Below are positions 14,834 to 23,140 of a DNA stretch of 64,000 nucleotides, in pieces. Under the pieces are notes generated by a model. That model made no database searches, had not been told where the DNA came from, and saw only the letters and a list, made by a program, of their open reading frames with translations. Location of the stretch: assembly GCA_021776685.1 (NCBI GenBank), contig JAJFFJ010000043.1:238848-302847 (forward strand). Reading direction: 5' to 3'. Source of the DNA: Alphaproteobacteria bacterium (GTDB taxonomy: Bacteria > Pseudomonadota > Alphaproteobacteria > Bin65). Both the position numbers and the translations under genes were made by a program. Positions within the stretch are counted from its first letter, which is position 1; the number at the start of each line of letters is the position of its first letter.

Positions 14834-15988
14834 ATGAAAAACCCATTCGAAACCGAGGAGCGGCGCGCGTTCCGCGAAACCGTTGCCCGCTTTGTCGAGG
14901 CCGAGATCAAGCCCTTTGCCGACCAGTGGGACGAGGACGGCGAAATACCCTGGGAACTCCATGAAAAGGTCGGGGCTCTGGGCGCATTCGGCTTCGGCAT
15001 TGACGAGGCCTATGGCGGGCTCGGCTTCGATGACTGTTTCATGCGTGCGGCTTATTGGGAGGAAATGGGCAGATGCGGCGCCGGCGGCGTGCCAGCGGCC
15101 ATGGGGGGACGAAACATTTCGGTCGCGCCAATCCACGATCTGGGAAACGAAGACCTGAAGATGCGGGTGCTACCCAACGTCATTGCCGGGCGCACGGGCT
15201 CGAGCCTGGCGATCACAGAGCCGGGTGGTGGATCCGATGTGGCCAATCTGAAGACCCAGGCCCGGCAGGACGGCAACCACTGGGTGTTGAATGGCTCGAA
15301 GACCTTCATCACGGGCGGCATGAAGAGCGACCACATCGTCGTTGCGGCGCGGACCGGCGGCGAGGGGCTGACCGGCGTCTCGCTTTTCCTCGTCGACCAT
15401 GATTCGCCCGGCTTTTCGCGGACGCCGCTCGACCGCAAGATGGGCTGGTGGTGCTCCGACCAGGCAACGCTCTATTTCGACGATTGCCGGGTACCAGCCA
15501 CCAATATGCTGGGCGAGCAGGATCGGGGGTTCATCGCGGTCATGAACAATTTTAATCTGGAGCGGATCGGTCTGGTCGCCCAGTGCCTTGGCATGATGAA
15601 GTTGTGCCTGGCAGAATCGATCGCTTGGGCGCAACAGCGCGAGACCTTCGGCAAGCCGATGATCAGGCACCAGGTGATCCGCCACAAAATTGCTGACATG
15701 TCTGCGCGGATCGATGCGCTGGAAGCGCTGGTGAACCAAATTTGCTGGGCGGTGAACGAGTCGGCAAATGGGGACGACATGCCGGTTGCGGAAATCTCGA
15801 AGGCCAAGTTCCATGCTACCAAGGCGCTGGAATTCTGCGCCAGCGAGGCGATGCAGATCATGGGCGGCGCCGGCTACTTGCGCGGCAACGCCGTCGAGCG
15901 CACCTACCGGGAGGTGAAGGTGATGGCGATTGGCGGTGGCTCTGAGGAGATCATGCGCGACTTGGCCGTGCGGCAGATGGGGCTTTAG
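14834..15988 (+). CDS. Acyl-CoA dehydrogenase
   Basis: The 384-residue protein is a complete acyl-CoA dehydrogenase: SLAITEPGGGSDVANL for FAD/substrate binding, WVLNGSKTFITGG, and RETFGKP in the helical domain. The catalytic base is probably Glu243 (NFNLERIGL), the position used by isovaleryl-type enzymes, because the other position is a glycine (AIGGGSEEI). It therefore looks active, unlike the protein at 4110-5255. The ATG at 14834 is used because the longer frame begins with TTG. It is convergent with legB, with 11 bp between the stops, and is apparently monocistronic. Chain-length specificity cannot be read. Confidence 0.92.
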   Translation: MKNPFETEERRAFRETVARFVEAEIKPFADQWDEDGEIPWELHEKVGALGAFGFGIDEAYGGLGFDDCFMRAAYWEEMGRCGAGGVPAAMGGRNISVAPIHDLGNEDLKMRVLPNVIAGRTGSSLAITEPGGGSDVANLKTQARQDGNHWVLNGSKTFITGGMKSDHIVVAARTGGEGLTGVSLFLVDHDSPGFSRTPLDRKMGWWCSDQATLYFDDCRVPATNMLGEQDRGFIAVMNNFNLERIGLVAQCLGMMKLCLAESIAWAQQRETFGKPMIRHQVIRHKIADMSARIDALEALVNQICWAVNESANGDDMPVAEISKAKFHATKALEFCASEAMQIMGGAGYLRGNAVERTYREVKVMAIGGGSEEIMRDLAVRQMGL

Positions 15989-15999
15989 GCCGGTGGGTT

Positions 16000-17007
16000 C
16001 TAGGTGGCGTAGCCAGTGCCCGGGCGGACCTGGCCTCCGGCGATCCGGTCGCGCCACCAATCGATCGTCTGGCCGAGACCGTTCTCGAAGTCCGTGGACG
16101 GAGTCCAGCCGGTCAGGTCGATCAGCCGGCTGGCGTCGGCCAGCAATAGTCGTACCTCGGATTTCTCCGGCCGTTTGCGGTCAGTGCTCGTCTTCACCGG
16201 CTTATTGGCGCCAGTGATCTTCTGCACCGCCTCCACCATATCGCCGATTGTGTGGGCAGCGCCGCTCCCGGCATTGTACACCGCCCCCGCGGGAGCGTCC
16301 TCGCAGGCAGCCAAAGCCAGGTAAGCGGCGACTGTATCGGCGACATAGTTGAAGTCACGCTCGGGAGCGAGATCGCCGACCTCTATTGCGTCGCAGGCGG
16401 GATCGAGCGCCTGGCGGATGACGGTCGGAATCACCGCTCGCTCGCTCTGGCGCGGCCCGTATGTGTTGAAAGGACGGAGCGTCACGACCGGCAGGTCAAA
16501 GGAGCGCGCATAGGCCTCCGTCATCATGTCCGCGGCGATCTTGGTGGCGGAATAAGGCGACTGTCCCTGCAGCGGGTGGTCCTCGGTGATGGGCGTAGTG
16601 ATCGCCGTGCCATAGACTTCGCTGGTTGAGGTCTGGATGACGCGCCCGACGCCGTGGCGGCGTGCGGCCTCGAGCATATTTAGGGTGCCGGTGACATTAG
16701 TGTCCACGTAGGTCTGCGGTGCCACATAGGAGAATGGAATGGCGATCAAGGCCGCTAGGTGGAAGATGACTTCCTGGTCTTGGCACATGCCGTCGACAAA
16801 ACTGGCATCCCGGATGTCGCCGCGGAACAGGAGCAGGGCGTCGCGCGTAGCCGCCGGCAGATCGTCCAGCCAGCCGTGGCTGTCGAAAGCATTATATTGA
16901 GCCAACGCAGTCACGTCCGCGCCCGCGGCGACCAGTGCTTCCACCAAGTGCGAGCCGATGAAGCCATCGGCGCCGGTGACCAGAACTTTACGGGAAATAG
17001 ATGTCAC
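16000..17007 (-). CDS. legB: NAD-dependent sugar-nucleotide 4,6-dehydratase, LegB-like
   Basis: This 335-residue extended short-chain dehydrogenase has TGADGFIGSHL at residues 11-21 and the YSATK active site (TSTSEVYGTA upstream of it). The QYNAFDSHGWLDDL stretch after the Rossmann start is close to the YNSFNSWGWLD pattern of LegB. LegB converts GDP-GlcNAc to the 4-keto-6-deoxy sugar in legionaminic acid synthesis. The start is GTG with a weak ribosome site. It follows the aldo/keto reductase gene by 77 bp on the same strand and is opposite the legC-led operon. A UDP-sugar substrate is the alternative. Confidence 0.82.
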   Translation of the reverse strand: MTSISRKVLVTGADGFIGSHLVEALVAAGADVTALAQYNAFDSHGWLDDLPAATRDALLLFRGDIRDASFVDGMCQDQEVIFHLAALIAIPFSYVAPQTYVDTNVTGTLNMLEAARRHGVGRVIQTSTSEVYGTAITTPITEDHPLQGQSPYSATKIAADMMTEAYARSFDLPVVTLRPFNTYGPRQSERAVIPTVIRQALDPACDAIEVGDLAPERDFNYVADTVAAYLALAACEDAPAGAVYNAGSGAAHTIGDMVEAVQKITGANKPVKTSTDRKRPEKSEVRLLLADASRLIDLTGWTPSTDFENGLGQTIDWWRDRIAGGQVRPGTGYAT

Positions 17008-17084
17008 ACTGGGTCTTTCGCTGTTGGGCCTGTAGTTGAGGTGCCGGCCGGCGAAGGGCTAATGCCACGCAGATCGGCCGCCCA

Positions 17085-17996
17085 TCAGGCCGGCCAGTTG
17101 CGCGGGTCCAGGCAGTCCGGCGGGATGTCCCCAGCGATGTCAATCGCTGCGTCGATGACGGCGGCATCAAGCATCGGCTTCGTTGCGGCGTCAACTATCT
17201 CTTGCAATTGTCTGACACCCTGAACGCCCACAATTACCGAGTCCACTTGGGGCAGGATCATTACTGCACAAAGCAACAGCTGCAGCATCGATGCGCTGGC
17301 CTCATCGGCAACGGCTGACAAGCGGGTCAGCACGGACGCTAGCGGCGACAGGTGATCCGGCAGTTCTTGCGGCAACATGAGCAACGCCCCCTGGAGAAAA
17401 ACACTGCGGGCGAAAACCGTGGTTCCGGCGGCGTGGCAGGCGTCAAGGGTACCGTCTTGAAGCATACGGCGGTCGACCATGCTCACTGGTATTTGGATCA
17501 TGTCGGGCGGTGCGTGAACCAGCGCCTGTCTAACCTCGTCCGCTGTGTAGGCTGAAAGCCCGAATGCGTCGATCTTGCCTGTGTCCCGAAGTTGATAAAG
17601 GGCCGCAATAACATCGGTCCTTAGGTAATCGGCGGCGCGGTGTGTCAGGCAGCCATCCAGCCTCCGTTCGCGGAGCGCTGTCTGCGATGTGATGACAGAT
17701 GCCTGAATGGCAGTCGCGGCGTCGCCGTCCGGCGTCGCACTCATGCTCGGCAATTTGGTGACGACAACGGGCTGCCGATTTGTGTCCGTTGCCCAGTCGC
17801 CGATCCGGCGTTCAGCCTCACCATACGCAAGGGCGGTATCGAAGCAGCGCAGTCCGGCCTGCCAGGCTTCCGACATGATGGCGGCGGCCGCATCTTCCGC
17901 CAGAGGGGCACCGTCACCCGCGATGCCATAGGCCATGCCCAGAGATGCGGTGCCGAGCGTAAGCCGAGAAATGCCGTTCCGGGAAGGGAGAGCCAT
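17085..17996 (-). CDS. Aldo/keto reductase
   Basis: The 303-residue protein is an NADPH-type aldo/keto reductase barrel with the complete catalytic tetrad: D53 and Y58 (CFDTALAYGE), K81 (VVTKL) and H119 (CLTHRAADYL). The frame stays open far upstream to 18848, but that part is antisense to legC. The ATG at 17996 gives the normal start RLTLGTASLGMAYG. It leads a two-gene minus-strand unit with legB, which suggests a sugar ketone or aldehyde reduction in the glycan pathway. The substrate is not evident. Confidence 0.85.
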   Translation of the reverse strand: MALPSRNGISRLTLGTASLGMAYGIAGDGAPLAEDAAAAIMSEAWQAGLRCFDTALAYGEAERRIGDWATDTNRQPVVVTKLPSMSATPDGDAATAIQASVITSQTALRERRLDGCLTHRAADYLRTDVIAALYQLRDTGKIDAFGLSAYTADEVRQALVHAPPDMIQIPVSMVDRRMLQDGTLDACHAAGTTVFARSVFLQGALLMLPQELPDHLSPLASVLTRLSAVADEASASMLQLLLCAVMILPQVDSVIVGVQGVRQLQEIVDAATKPMLDAAVIDAAIDIAGDIPPDCLDPRNWPA

Positions 17997-18054
17997 GGCG
18001 CGTTTGGGGCTGTTGCAGGCCGTTTGGCGCGCCCGAACCTTGAGGGCGGCGCAA

Positions 18055-18080
18055 TCATATTGACATATACGTTCATATGA
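18055..18080. promoter_or_regulatory. AT-rich imperfect palindrome in the divergent legB/legC promoter region
   Basis: The 253-bp gap between the divergent glycan units holds an AT-rich patch with a 26-bp imperfect palindrome (TCATAT...ATATGA; 10 of 13 positions paired by eye) and an overlapping GTTCAT-ATG-ATGAAC repeat at 18071-18085. A TTGACA at 18060-18065 has no convincing -10 box at normal spacing. It may be an operator for both directions, but no regulator is encoded next to it. Confidence 0.3.
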
Positions 18081-18249
18081 TGAACAACAACCTTGTTGGC
18101 GCTGGTAAAGCGCTGGCGATGCTGGGTGAAGCGCCGGAAAGGCCGATTCACCCGCACTGCGGTAGCGTGGAAGCACCGCACCTATTCCAGACCATGAATA
18201 GCCCGAAAACCCTGCAATACATACGAGGCTCGCTCGTGCCGGAGGCGGC

Positions 18250-19371
18250 GTGAGCGGTCGCATCCCATTGGCGGTGCCTGACCTGGGCGCGGCCGAGGCG
18301 CGCGCCCTTGCCCAGTGTGTTGAGGACAACTGGGTGTCGTCAGCGGGCCCGGATGTGACGGCGTTCGAGGCTGCCATCGCCGATCTTGCCGGGGTTGACC
18401 ATGGGGTCGCCGTTGTAAATGGCACGGCCGCGCTGCATCTGGCGTTGCTGATCGCGGGCGTCAAGCCCGGCGACCGCGTCATCGTCCCGGACTGGACTTT
18501 CGTGGCGACCGCCAACGCGGTTCGCCACGCTGGCGCGACACCCGTGTTTGTGGATGTAACAGCCGAGAGCTGGACCCTGGACCCTGCGCTGTTGTCCGAT
18601 GCCATCAAGGCAGAGACGCCTGCTGCGATCGTGGCCGTGCATGCCCTGGGCCACCCGGCTGATATGGATGCAATCAACGATGTGGCTCGTGAACGCGATG
18701 TGCAGGTAATCGAAGACGCTGCCGGTGCGATCGGCGCTGCGTTCGGCGACAGGCCGGTGGGCGGTCTGGGCGACGCGGCAATCTTCAGCTTCAACGGTAA
18801 TAAGACAGTGACCGCGGGCGGCGGCGGCGCGATTGTGACCCGGCACAAGGACTGGGCGGTCCGGGCCCGGCATTTGTCGACCCAGGCGCGGACCGGGGCG
18901 GCCTATCAGCATGACATTGCCGGGTTCAACTACCGGATGCCGAACCTTAACGCCGCCCTCGGGCTGGCCCAACTTGGGCGCCTGCCGGAGATGCTGGCCG
19001 CGAAACGGGCGATTGCGGCCCGCTACGATGCGGCCTTTGCCGGGCGTGGCGACCTCTTGACCATGCCGCGCTGTGGCTGGTCCGAAAGCGCATGCTGGCT
19101 ATATTCGGTCCGGTGCGCGAAACGCACCGCTGCTGTGGATCTGATCGAGCATGTCGGGCGAGCCGGGGCCGAGGCACGCCTCTTCTGGGAGGCGCTGTCG
19201 GATCAAGATCCTTATTTGGATTTTCCGAGTTTCGGCACCGGTGTTGCGGCATCGCTGTCCGGCACGGTTGTGTCGCTACCTTGCTCGAGTTCGCTTTCCG
19301 GGGATGACCAGATGCGCGTGATCGACGCGGTCGCTGGTTGGCGCGGCGCGGACCTGAAGGATGCCGCGTGA
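18250..19371 (+). CDS. legC: LegC-family sugar aminotransferase (PLP)
   Basis: This 373-residue DegT/DnrJ/EryC1/StrS aminotransferase has the PLP lysine at K185 in SFNGNKTVTAGGGGA and the cofactor Asp in VIEDAAGA. The NGNK context and the VSSAGPDVTAFE opening match LegC, which aminates the 4-keto sugar made by LegB. The start is a GTG with GGAGG 5 bases upstream. It opens a chain of seven genes with overlapping ends that runs to legF and the radical SAM gene. Its partner legB is divergent. Confidence 0.86.
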   Translation: MSGRIPLAVPDLGAAEARALAQCVEDNWVSSAGPDVTAFEAAIADLAGVDHGVAVVNGTAALHLALLIAGVKPGDRVIVPDWTFVATANAVRHAGATPVFVDVTAESWTLDPALLSDAIKAETPAAIVAVHALGHPADMDAINDVARERDVQVIEDAAGAIGAAFGDRPVGGLGDAAIFSFNGNKTVTAGGGGAIVTRHKDWAVRARHLSTQARTGAAYQHDIAGFNYRMPNLNAALGLAQLGRLPEMLAAKRAIAARYDAAFAGRGDLLTMPRCGWSESACWLYSVRCAKRTAAVDLIEHVGRAGAEARLFWEALSDQDPYLDFPSFGTGVAASLSGTVVSLPCSSSLSGDDQMRVIDAVAGWRGADLKDAA

Positions 19372-19967
19372 AGTTGCTGATGGTCGGGGCGGGTGGACAT
19401 GCCCGCGTGGTTGCTGACACGGCCCGCTGCTGTGGACATGAGATCGTTGCTTATGCAGCGCCCGAGAAAAGCCGTTGGCTGGACGCGCCGCGTGTGGCGG
19501 ACGGTGATGCCAAGCCGGAAGACTATGACGGATTTTTGCTGGGTATAGGTGGCGCCACAGGCGAAGCGCTTGTTGCCCGCTGGCGATTACACGCGAGCTA
19601 CCTTGAACAGGGGTTTAACGCGGTCTCACTGATTCATCCGCGGGCGGTGGTTTCTGATATCGCCGCTGTCGCGCATGGCGCCATGGTCCTGCCAGGCGCC
19701 ACGCTGAACGCCGGGGCGCAGATAGACGAGGCGGCGATTGTAAACACCGGCGCCATTGTTGAGCATGACGCCCGGATCGGTTCCGGCGCTCACGTGGCCC
19801 CCGGCGCCATCGTTCTGGGCGGCGCACAAGTGGGCGAGAGGGCGATGGTTGGCGCCGGCAGTGTGGTGCTGCCAGGCAGCGTGGTAGCGGCGGAAGCGCT
19901 GGTTCGGGCGCAGACCCTGCATGGCGCCGCGAAGGGCCTAAACCGGCGCAATGAGGCCGGATCTTGA
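19368..19967 (+). CDS. legH: NeuD/PglD-family sugar N-acetyltransferase (LegH-like)
   Basis: With the GTG that overlaps the legC stop (GTGA, 19368) the protein has 199 residues. It has an N-terminal Rossmann-like part (LLMVGAGGHARVVADTA) and a C-terminal left-handed beta-helix of hexapeptide repeats (GAMVLPGATLNAGAQIDEAAIVN and following, residues 106-185). This is the NeuD/PglD layout. In the legionaminic pathway this step acetylates the 4-amino group after LegC. The acceptor is inferred from gene order. A longer frame from 19338 would only add residues antisense-like to legC. Confidence 0.83.
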   Translation: MKLLMVGAGGHARVVADTARCCGHEIVAYAAPEKSRWLDAPRVADGDAKPEDYDGFLLGIGGATGEALVARWRLHASYLEQGFNAVSLIHPRAVVSDIAAVAHGAMVLPGATLNAGAQIDEAAIVNTGAIVEHDARIGSGAHVAPGAIVLGGAQVGERAMVGAGSVVLPGSVVAAEALVRAQTLHGAAKGLNRRNEAGS

Positions 19968-19995
19968 CGCTCCTGGCCTTGAGGCACAATTCGCT

Positions 19996-21009
19996 GTGAG
20001 CAACCTGCTCGTGATTGCCGAGGCCGGCGTCAACCACAACGGCGATCTGGGCCGGGCGCTGGAGATGGTATCCGCCGCCGCCGCCGCCGGTGCGGACTAC
20101 GTCAAATTCCAGGCATTTACTGCCGCCGAACTGGTCGCGGCCGGCACGGGCACCGCAGCTTATCAGGGAGCGAACACCGGCGAAGCCGACCAGGCGGCGC
20201 TGCTGCGCGGGTTGGAGCTGTCGGTCGAAGCATTCGGTGAGATCGCGTCGGCGTGCCGGGCGCAGGGCATCGGGTTTTTGTGTACTGCCTTCGACGCCAA
20301 TGTGATCAACGCGCTAATCGATTTCGGCATGGACCGGATCAAGGTGGCCTCGGGCGAGCTGACCAACACACCGGCACTGCAGCGCTTCGCCGTGCTGGGC
20401 CTGCCGATCCTGCTGTCGACAGGGATGGCGACGCTTGGTGAGGTTGGAAACGCTGTTGATGATCTCAAGGGCGCGGGTGCCACGGATATTACACTCTTGC
20501 ACTGCACCTCGCTCTACCCGGCGGCGCCAGAGAGCCTGAATTTGCGCGCGATGGCGACGATCGCTGACGCCTTCGGTCTGCCGGTCGGCTATTCCGATCA
20601 CAGCCTGGGCGACCACGCTTCGGTCGCGGCGGTTGCCTTGGGCGCGAGGGTAATCGAGAAGCATTTCACCCTCGATCGGTGCCTGCCGGGACCGGACCAC
20701 AAGGCTTCGCTGGAGACCGATGAACTGGCGGCTATGATCGTTCGCCTGCGCCAGACCGTGGCGATGTTGGGCGATGCCGAGAAGAAGCCGGCACCGGGCG
20801 AAACCGAGACCGCGGCGTTGGTACGCCGGTCTTGGCACGCCCTGCGTGATATGCCCGCGGGCGCGGTGGTGGGCGCGGCGGACGTCGTGCTCAAACGACC
20901 CGCCGATGGCCTTCCACCGGCTCAGTCGCCGGCCGGCAAGAGGTTGAGCACCGCTGTCAAGGCTGATGCGCCAGTGCGGGCCTCCGATCTGGCGGGAGCG
21001 GCGGGGTGA
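19996..21009 (+). CDS. legI: N-acetylneuraminate/legionaminate synthase family enzyme
   Basis: The 337-residue protein is a NeuB-family synthase that condenses PEP with a six-carbon 2,4-diacetamido sugar. It has IAEAGVNHNGDL, ASGELTNTPAL, LSTGMATLGEV, VGYSDHSLG, EKHFTLDRCLPGPDHKAS and a C-terminal SAF (antifreeze-like) domain with ALRDMPAGAVVGAADVV. The GPDHKAS and GYSDH motifs are NeuB/LegI-like, not PseI-like. I prefer the GTG at 19996, where the family's usual start begins, although the frame is open to an ATG at 19951 that overlaps legH by 17 bp. The next gene overlaps by 4 bp. Confidence 0.88.
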   Translation: MSNLLVIAEAGVNHNGDLGRALEMVSAAAAAGADYVKFQAFTAAELVAAGTGTAAYQGANTGEADQAALLRGLELSVEAFGEIASACRAQGIGFLCTAFDANVINALIDFGMDRIKVASGELTNTPALQRFAVLGLPILLSTGMATLGEVGNAVDDLKGAGATDITLLHCTSLYPAAPESLNLRAMATIADAFGLPVGYSDHSLGDHASVAAVALGARVIEKHFTLDRCLPGPDHKASLETDELAAMIVRLRQTVAMLGDAEKKPAPGETETAALVRRSWHALRDMPAGAVVGAADVVLKRPADGLPPAQSPAGKRLSTAVKADAPVRASDLAGAAG

Positions 21010-22151
21010 GCCGGGTGCTGTCCGTATCGTCCAGTCGCGCCGACGTCGGTATCCTCGGTCCCGTTTGGGCCGCCCTTGCTTCACATGACGACGTGGAACC
21101 ACACGTGTTTCTGACTGGTATGCATCGGGCCGTGGACGCACCGGCGGTAGAGACTGTCCCGGCCGGCGTCACCGTCCACGAGGGCGGCGCCGATCTGGGT
21201 GGCGGTACCGGCCCCGATGCCGCCGACGCGATGGCCTCGATCACCCGAGCGGCGGGCGACATTTACGCCAACGTGGTGCCCGACCTGGTGCTTGTCACTG
21301 GTGACAGGCTGGACATGCTGCCGGCCGCGGCGGCTACCTTGCCGTTCAACATCCCGCTCGCTCATCTCCATGGCGGTGAAGTCACCGAGGGCGCGATTGA
21401 CGACCGGGTCCGTCACGCGATCACGAAGCTGGCCCACCTGCACTGCGTCTCGTCCGGGCGCGCGCGCGACCGGTTGCTCGCGCTGGGCGAGGAAGAATGG
21501 CGAATCACTGTTACCGGCGCACCGGGACTCGATACGCTCAAGGGCGCGCCGGTGATGTCATTGGACGAGTTGGCCGCCGCGTTGGAAATACCCGATATCG
21601 CCGGCCTGCGTCTGGTCACCGTCCATCCGGAGACCAACGCCGAAGATCCGCTCGCGCCGCTCGACGCTTTGCTCGTCGCGCTCGCGGCGCGACCGGCGCC
21701 AACCCTGATCACGGCGCCGAACAGCGATCCGGGCGGGGCCGAGATGCGGCGGCGGATCGAGGCGTTCGTCGCGGCCAACGACTGGGCTCATTTCCGCGAC
21801 ACGCTCGGCAGCCGGCTCTATCCCAACGCCCTGCGCCAGGCAGTGCTGATGGCCGGTAATTCTTCGAGTGGCATCATCGAGGCCGGCCTGTTCGGCATGC
21901 CGGTGGTCAATATCGGCGACCGCCAAAAGGGCCGCGAGCGCGGCGACAACGTCGTCGATGTACCCAATGATCCCGAGGCAGTGGTGACGGCGATCGACCG
22001 GTTCGGTACGGAACCCTATTTTCGCTTTCCGACCGGCACGCCCTATGGCGACGGCGCGGCGGGGCCGAAGGTCGCGGCAGCGATCACTGTCGAGAATGAT
22101 CGTGCTCGCCTGCTTATGAAGCCGCATCCAGCCGCTGTTGGCTGCCGATGA
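21006..22151 (+). CDS. legG: NDP-N-acetylhexosamine 2-epimerase (hydrolysing), NeuC/LegG type
   Basis: This 381-residue GT-B-fold protein has the NeuC/LegG signature: VTGDRLDMLPAA, HLHGGEVTEGAIDDRVRHAITKLAHLH and GNSSSGIIEAGLFGMPVVNIGDRQKGR. The reaction releases the nucleotide and inverts C2, giving the free mannose-configured sugar used by the synthase encoded just upstream. The start is a GTG overlapping the legI stop (GTGA). Whether it acts on a GDP- or UDP-sugar cannot be read. The PtmE-like gene at 28529 favours GDP. Confidence 0.87.
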   Translation: MSRVLSVSSSRADVGILGPVWAALASHDDVEPHVFLTGMHRAVDAPAVETVPAGVTVHEGGADLGGGTGPDAADAMASITRAAGDIYANVVPDLVLVTGDRLDMLPAAAATLPFNIPLAHLHGGEVTEGAIDDRVRHAITKLAHLHCVSSGRARDRLLALGEEEWRITVTGAPGLDTLKGAPVMSLDELAAALEIPDIAGLRLVTVHPETNAEDPLAPLDALLVALAARPAPTLITAPNSDPGGAEMRRRIEAFVAANDWAHFRDTLGSRLYPNALRQAVLMAGNSSSGIIEAGLFGMPVVNIGDRQKGRERGDNVVDVPNDPEAVVTAIDRFGTEPYFRFPTGTPYGDGAAGPKVAAAITVENDRARLLMKPHPAAVGCR

Positions 22152-23140
22152 GCTTGCGTCCTGCCATCGTCGGCCTCGGACAAGTGGCTTGGCGGTTCGA
22201 CGAGGAGCCGGGGCGGACGAAAATATGGACGCATGCCGGCGCATATCAAGCGGCCGGATACGAGCCGCCCGTTGCCTACGATCCTGACGAAACCGCTCGA
22301 GCCGCATTCGTTTCCCGCTACCCAGGCGCGCGGGCCTTCGATTCCCTCGACGCCGTGGTGGACGCCGCCCCGGACGTTGTCAGCGTATGCACGCCAAACG
22401 ACCGACACGCTGAGACGGTGGCGGCGGTGCTCGCTGGAACGCCACGCGCGATCTGGTGCGAAAAGCCGCTCGCGACGGATTTGGACGATGCGCGTCGTGT
22501 CGTGACAGCTTGCGGAGAAAGGAATATCCCGCTGTTCGTATCCCATGTTCGGCGTTGGGTCCCAGCCTGGCAGCGACTCAAGACCCGATTGAATTCCGGT
22601 GAGATCGGCGCGCCGCTCAGCATCCGTGTCGCGATGCCCAATCGGCTTTGGAGCGTCGGCAGCCACGCGGTCGACTTGCTGACGTGGCTCGGCGGGCCCG
22701 TCACTTCGCTGCGCCGTTTTGATATTCCGGAGCTTCACGAAGGCGGCGAACCGGCCCGCGCGGCGCTGCTCGCGTTCGCGTCCGGCGCGACCGGCTATCT
22801 TCAGGTGACTGGCAGAAAAGCGAACCTGGTGGTCGAGGTCGAAGTGATCGGCGAAGACGGCCGCCTCACTATGTCGGAACGGGACATGGTTGTCCGTTTG
22901 GAGCGGTTCGAGACCAGCGATCGTTTCGACGGATATCGCGAGCTTGGTGCGGCGGCAGTCGATTGCGCCGCGACGGCAGAAGACCTCTCTCCGTTCACGG
23001 CGATCGCGAAGGAGATAGCCCTACAGGTTTCAAGCGGAACGGGGACGCCGACCTGCAGTGGCGCCGATGCCTTGGGCGTCCAGGAAATCCTTTCTGCTCT
23101 GGCAGAGAATGACAACGCAGAGATGCAGGTCGCCATATGA
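22148..23140 (+). CDS. Gfo/Idh/MocA-family oxidoreductase
   Basis: The 330-residue protein has an N-terminal NAD(P) Rossmann fold (PAIVGLGQVAWRFDEEPG) and the conserved EKPLATD motif, whose lysine serves catalysis in the family, followed by the VSHVRRWVPAWQRLK segment. It would oxidise or reduce a sugar hydroxyl or ketone. It is not part of the known minimal legionaminic pathway. Its place between legG and legF, joined by ATGA overlaps on both sides, points to an extra modification of the nonulosonate or of a partner sugar, together with the aminotransferase that follows. Confidence 0.82.
   Translation: MSLRPAIVGLGQVAWRFDEEPGRTKIWTHAGAYQAAGYEPPVAYDPDETARAAFVSRYPGARAFDSLDAVVDAAPDVVSVCTPNDRHAETVAAVLAGTPRAIWCEKPLATDLDDARRVVTACGERNIPLFVSHVRRWVPAWQRLKTRLNSGEIGAPLSIRVAMPNRLWSVGSHAVDLLTWLGGPVTSLRRFDIPELHEGGEPARAALLAFASGATGYLQVTGRKANLVVEVEVIGEDGRLTMSERDMVVRLERFETSDRFDGYRELGAAAVDCAATAEDLSPFTAIAKEIALQVSSGTGTPTCSGADALGVQEILSALAENDNAEMQVAI

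Noticed and set aside
15170..16060. Minus-strand open frame of 296 residues across the second acyl-CoA dehydrogenase
   Set aside because: Arg/His/Pro-rich translation antisense to a well-supported acyl-CoA dehydrogenase; no ribosome site or domain.
18060..18065. TTGACA as the -35 box of the legC promoter
   Set aside because: No acceptable -10 sequence lies 16-18 bases downstream. The region may still be regulatory, but this promoter is not supported.
17997..18848. Minus-strand extension of the aldo/keto reductase frame up to 18848
   Set aside because: The frame stays open only because it is antisense to legC. The extra residues are Pro/Ala/Ser-rich and unlike any reductase, and the family start fits the ATG at 17996.
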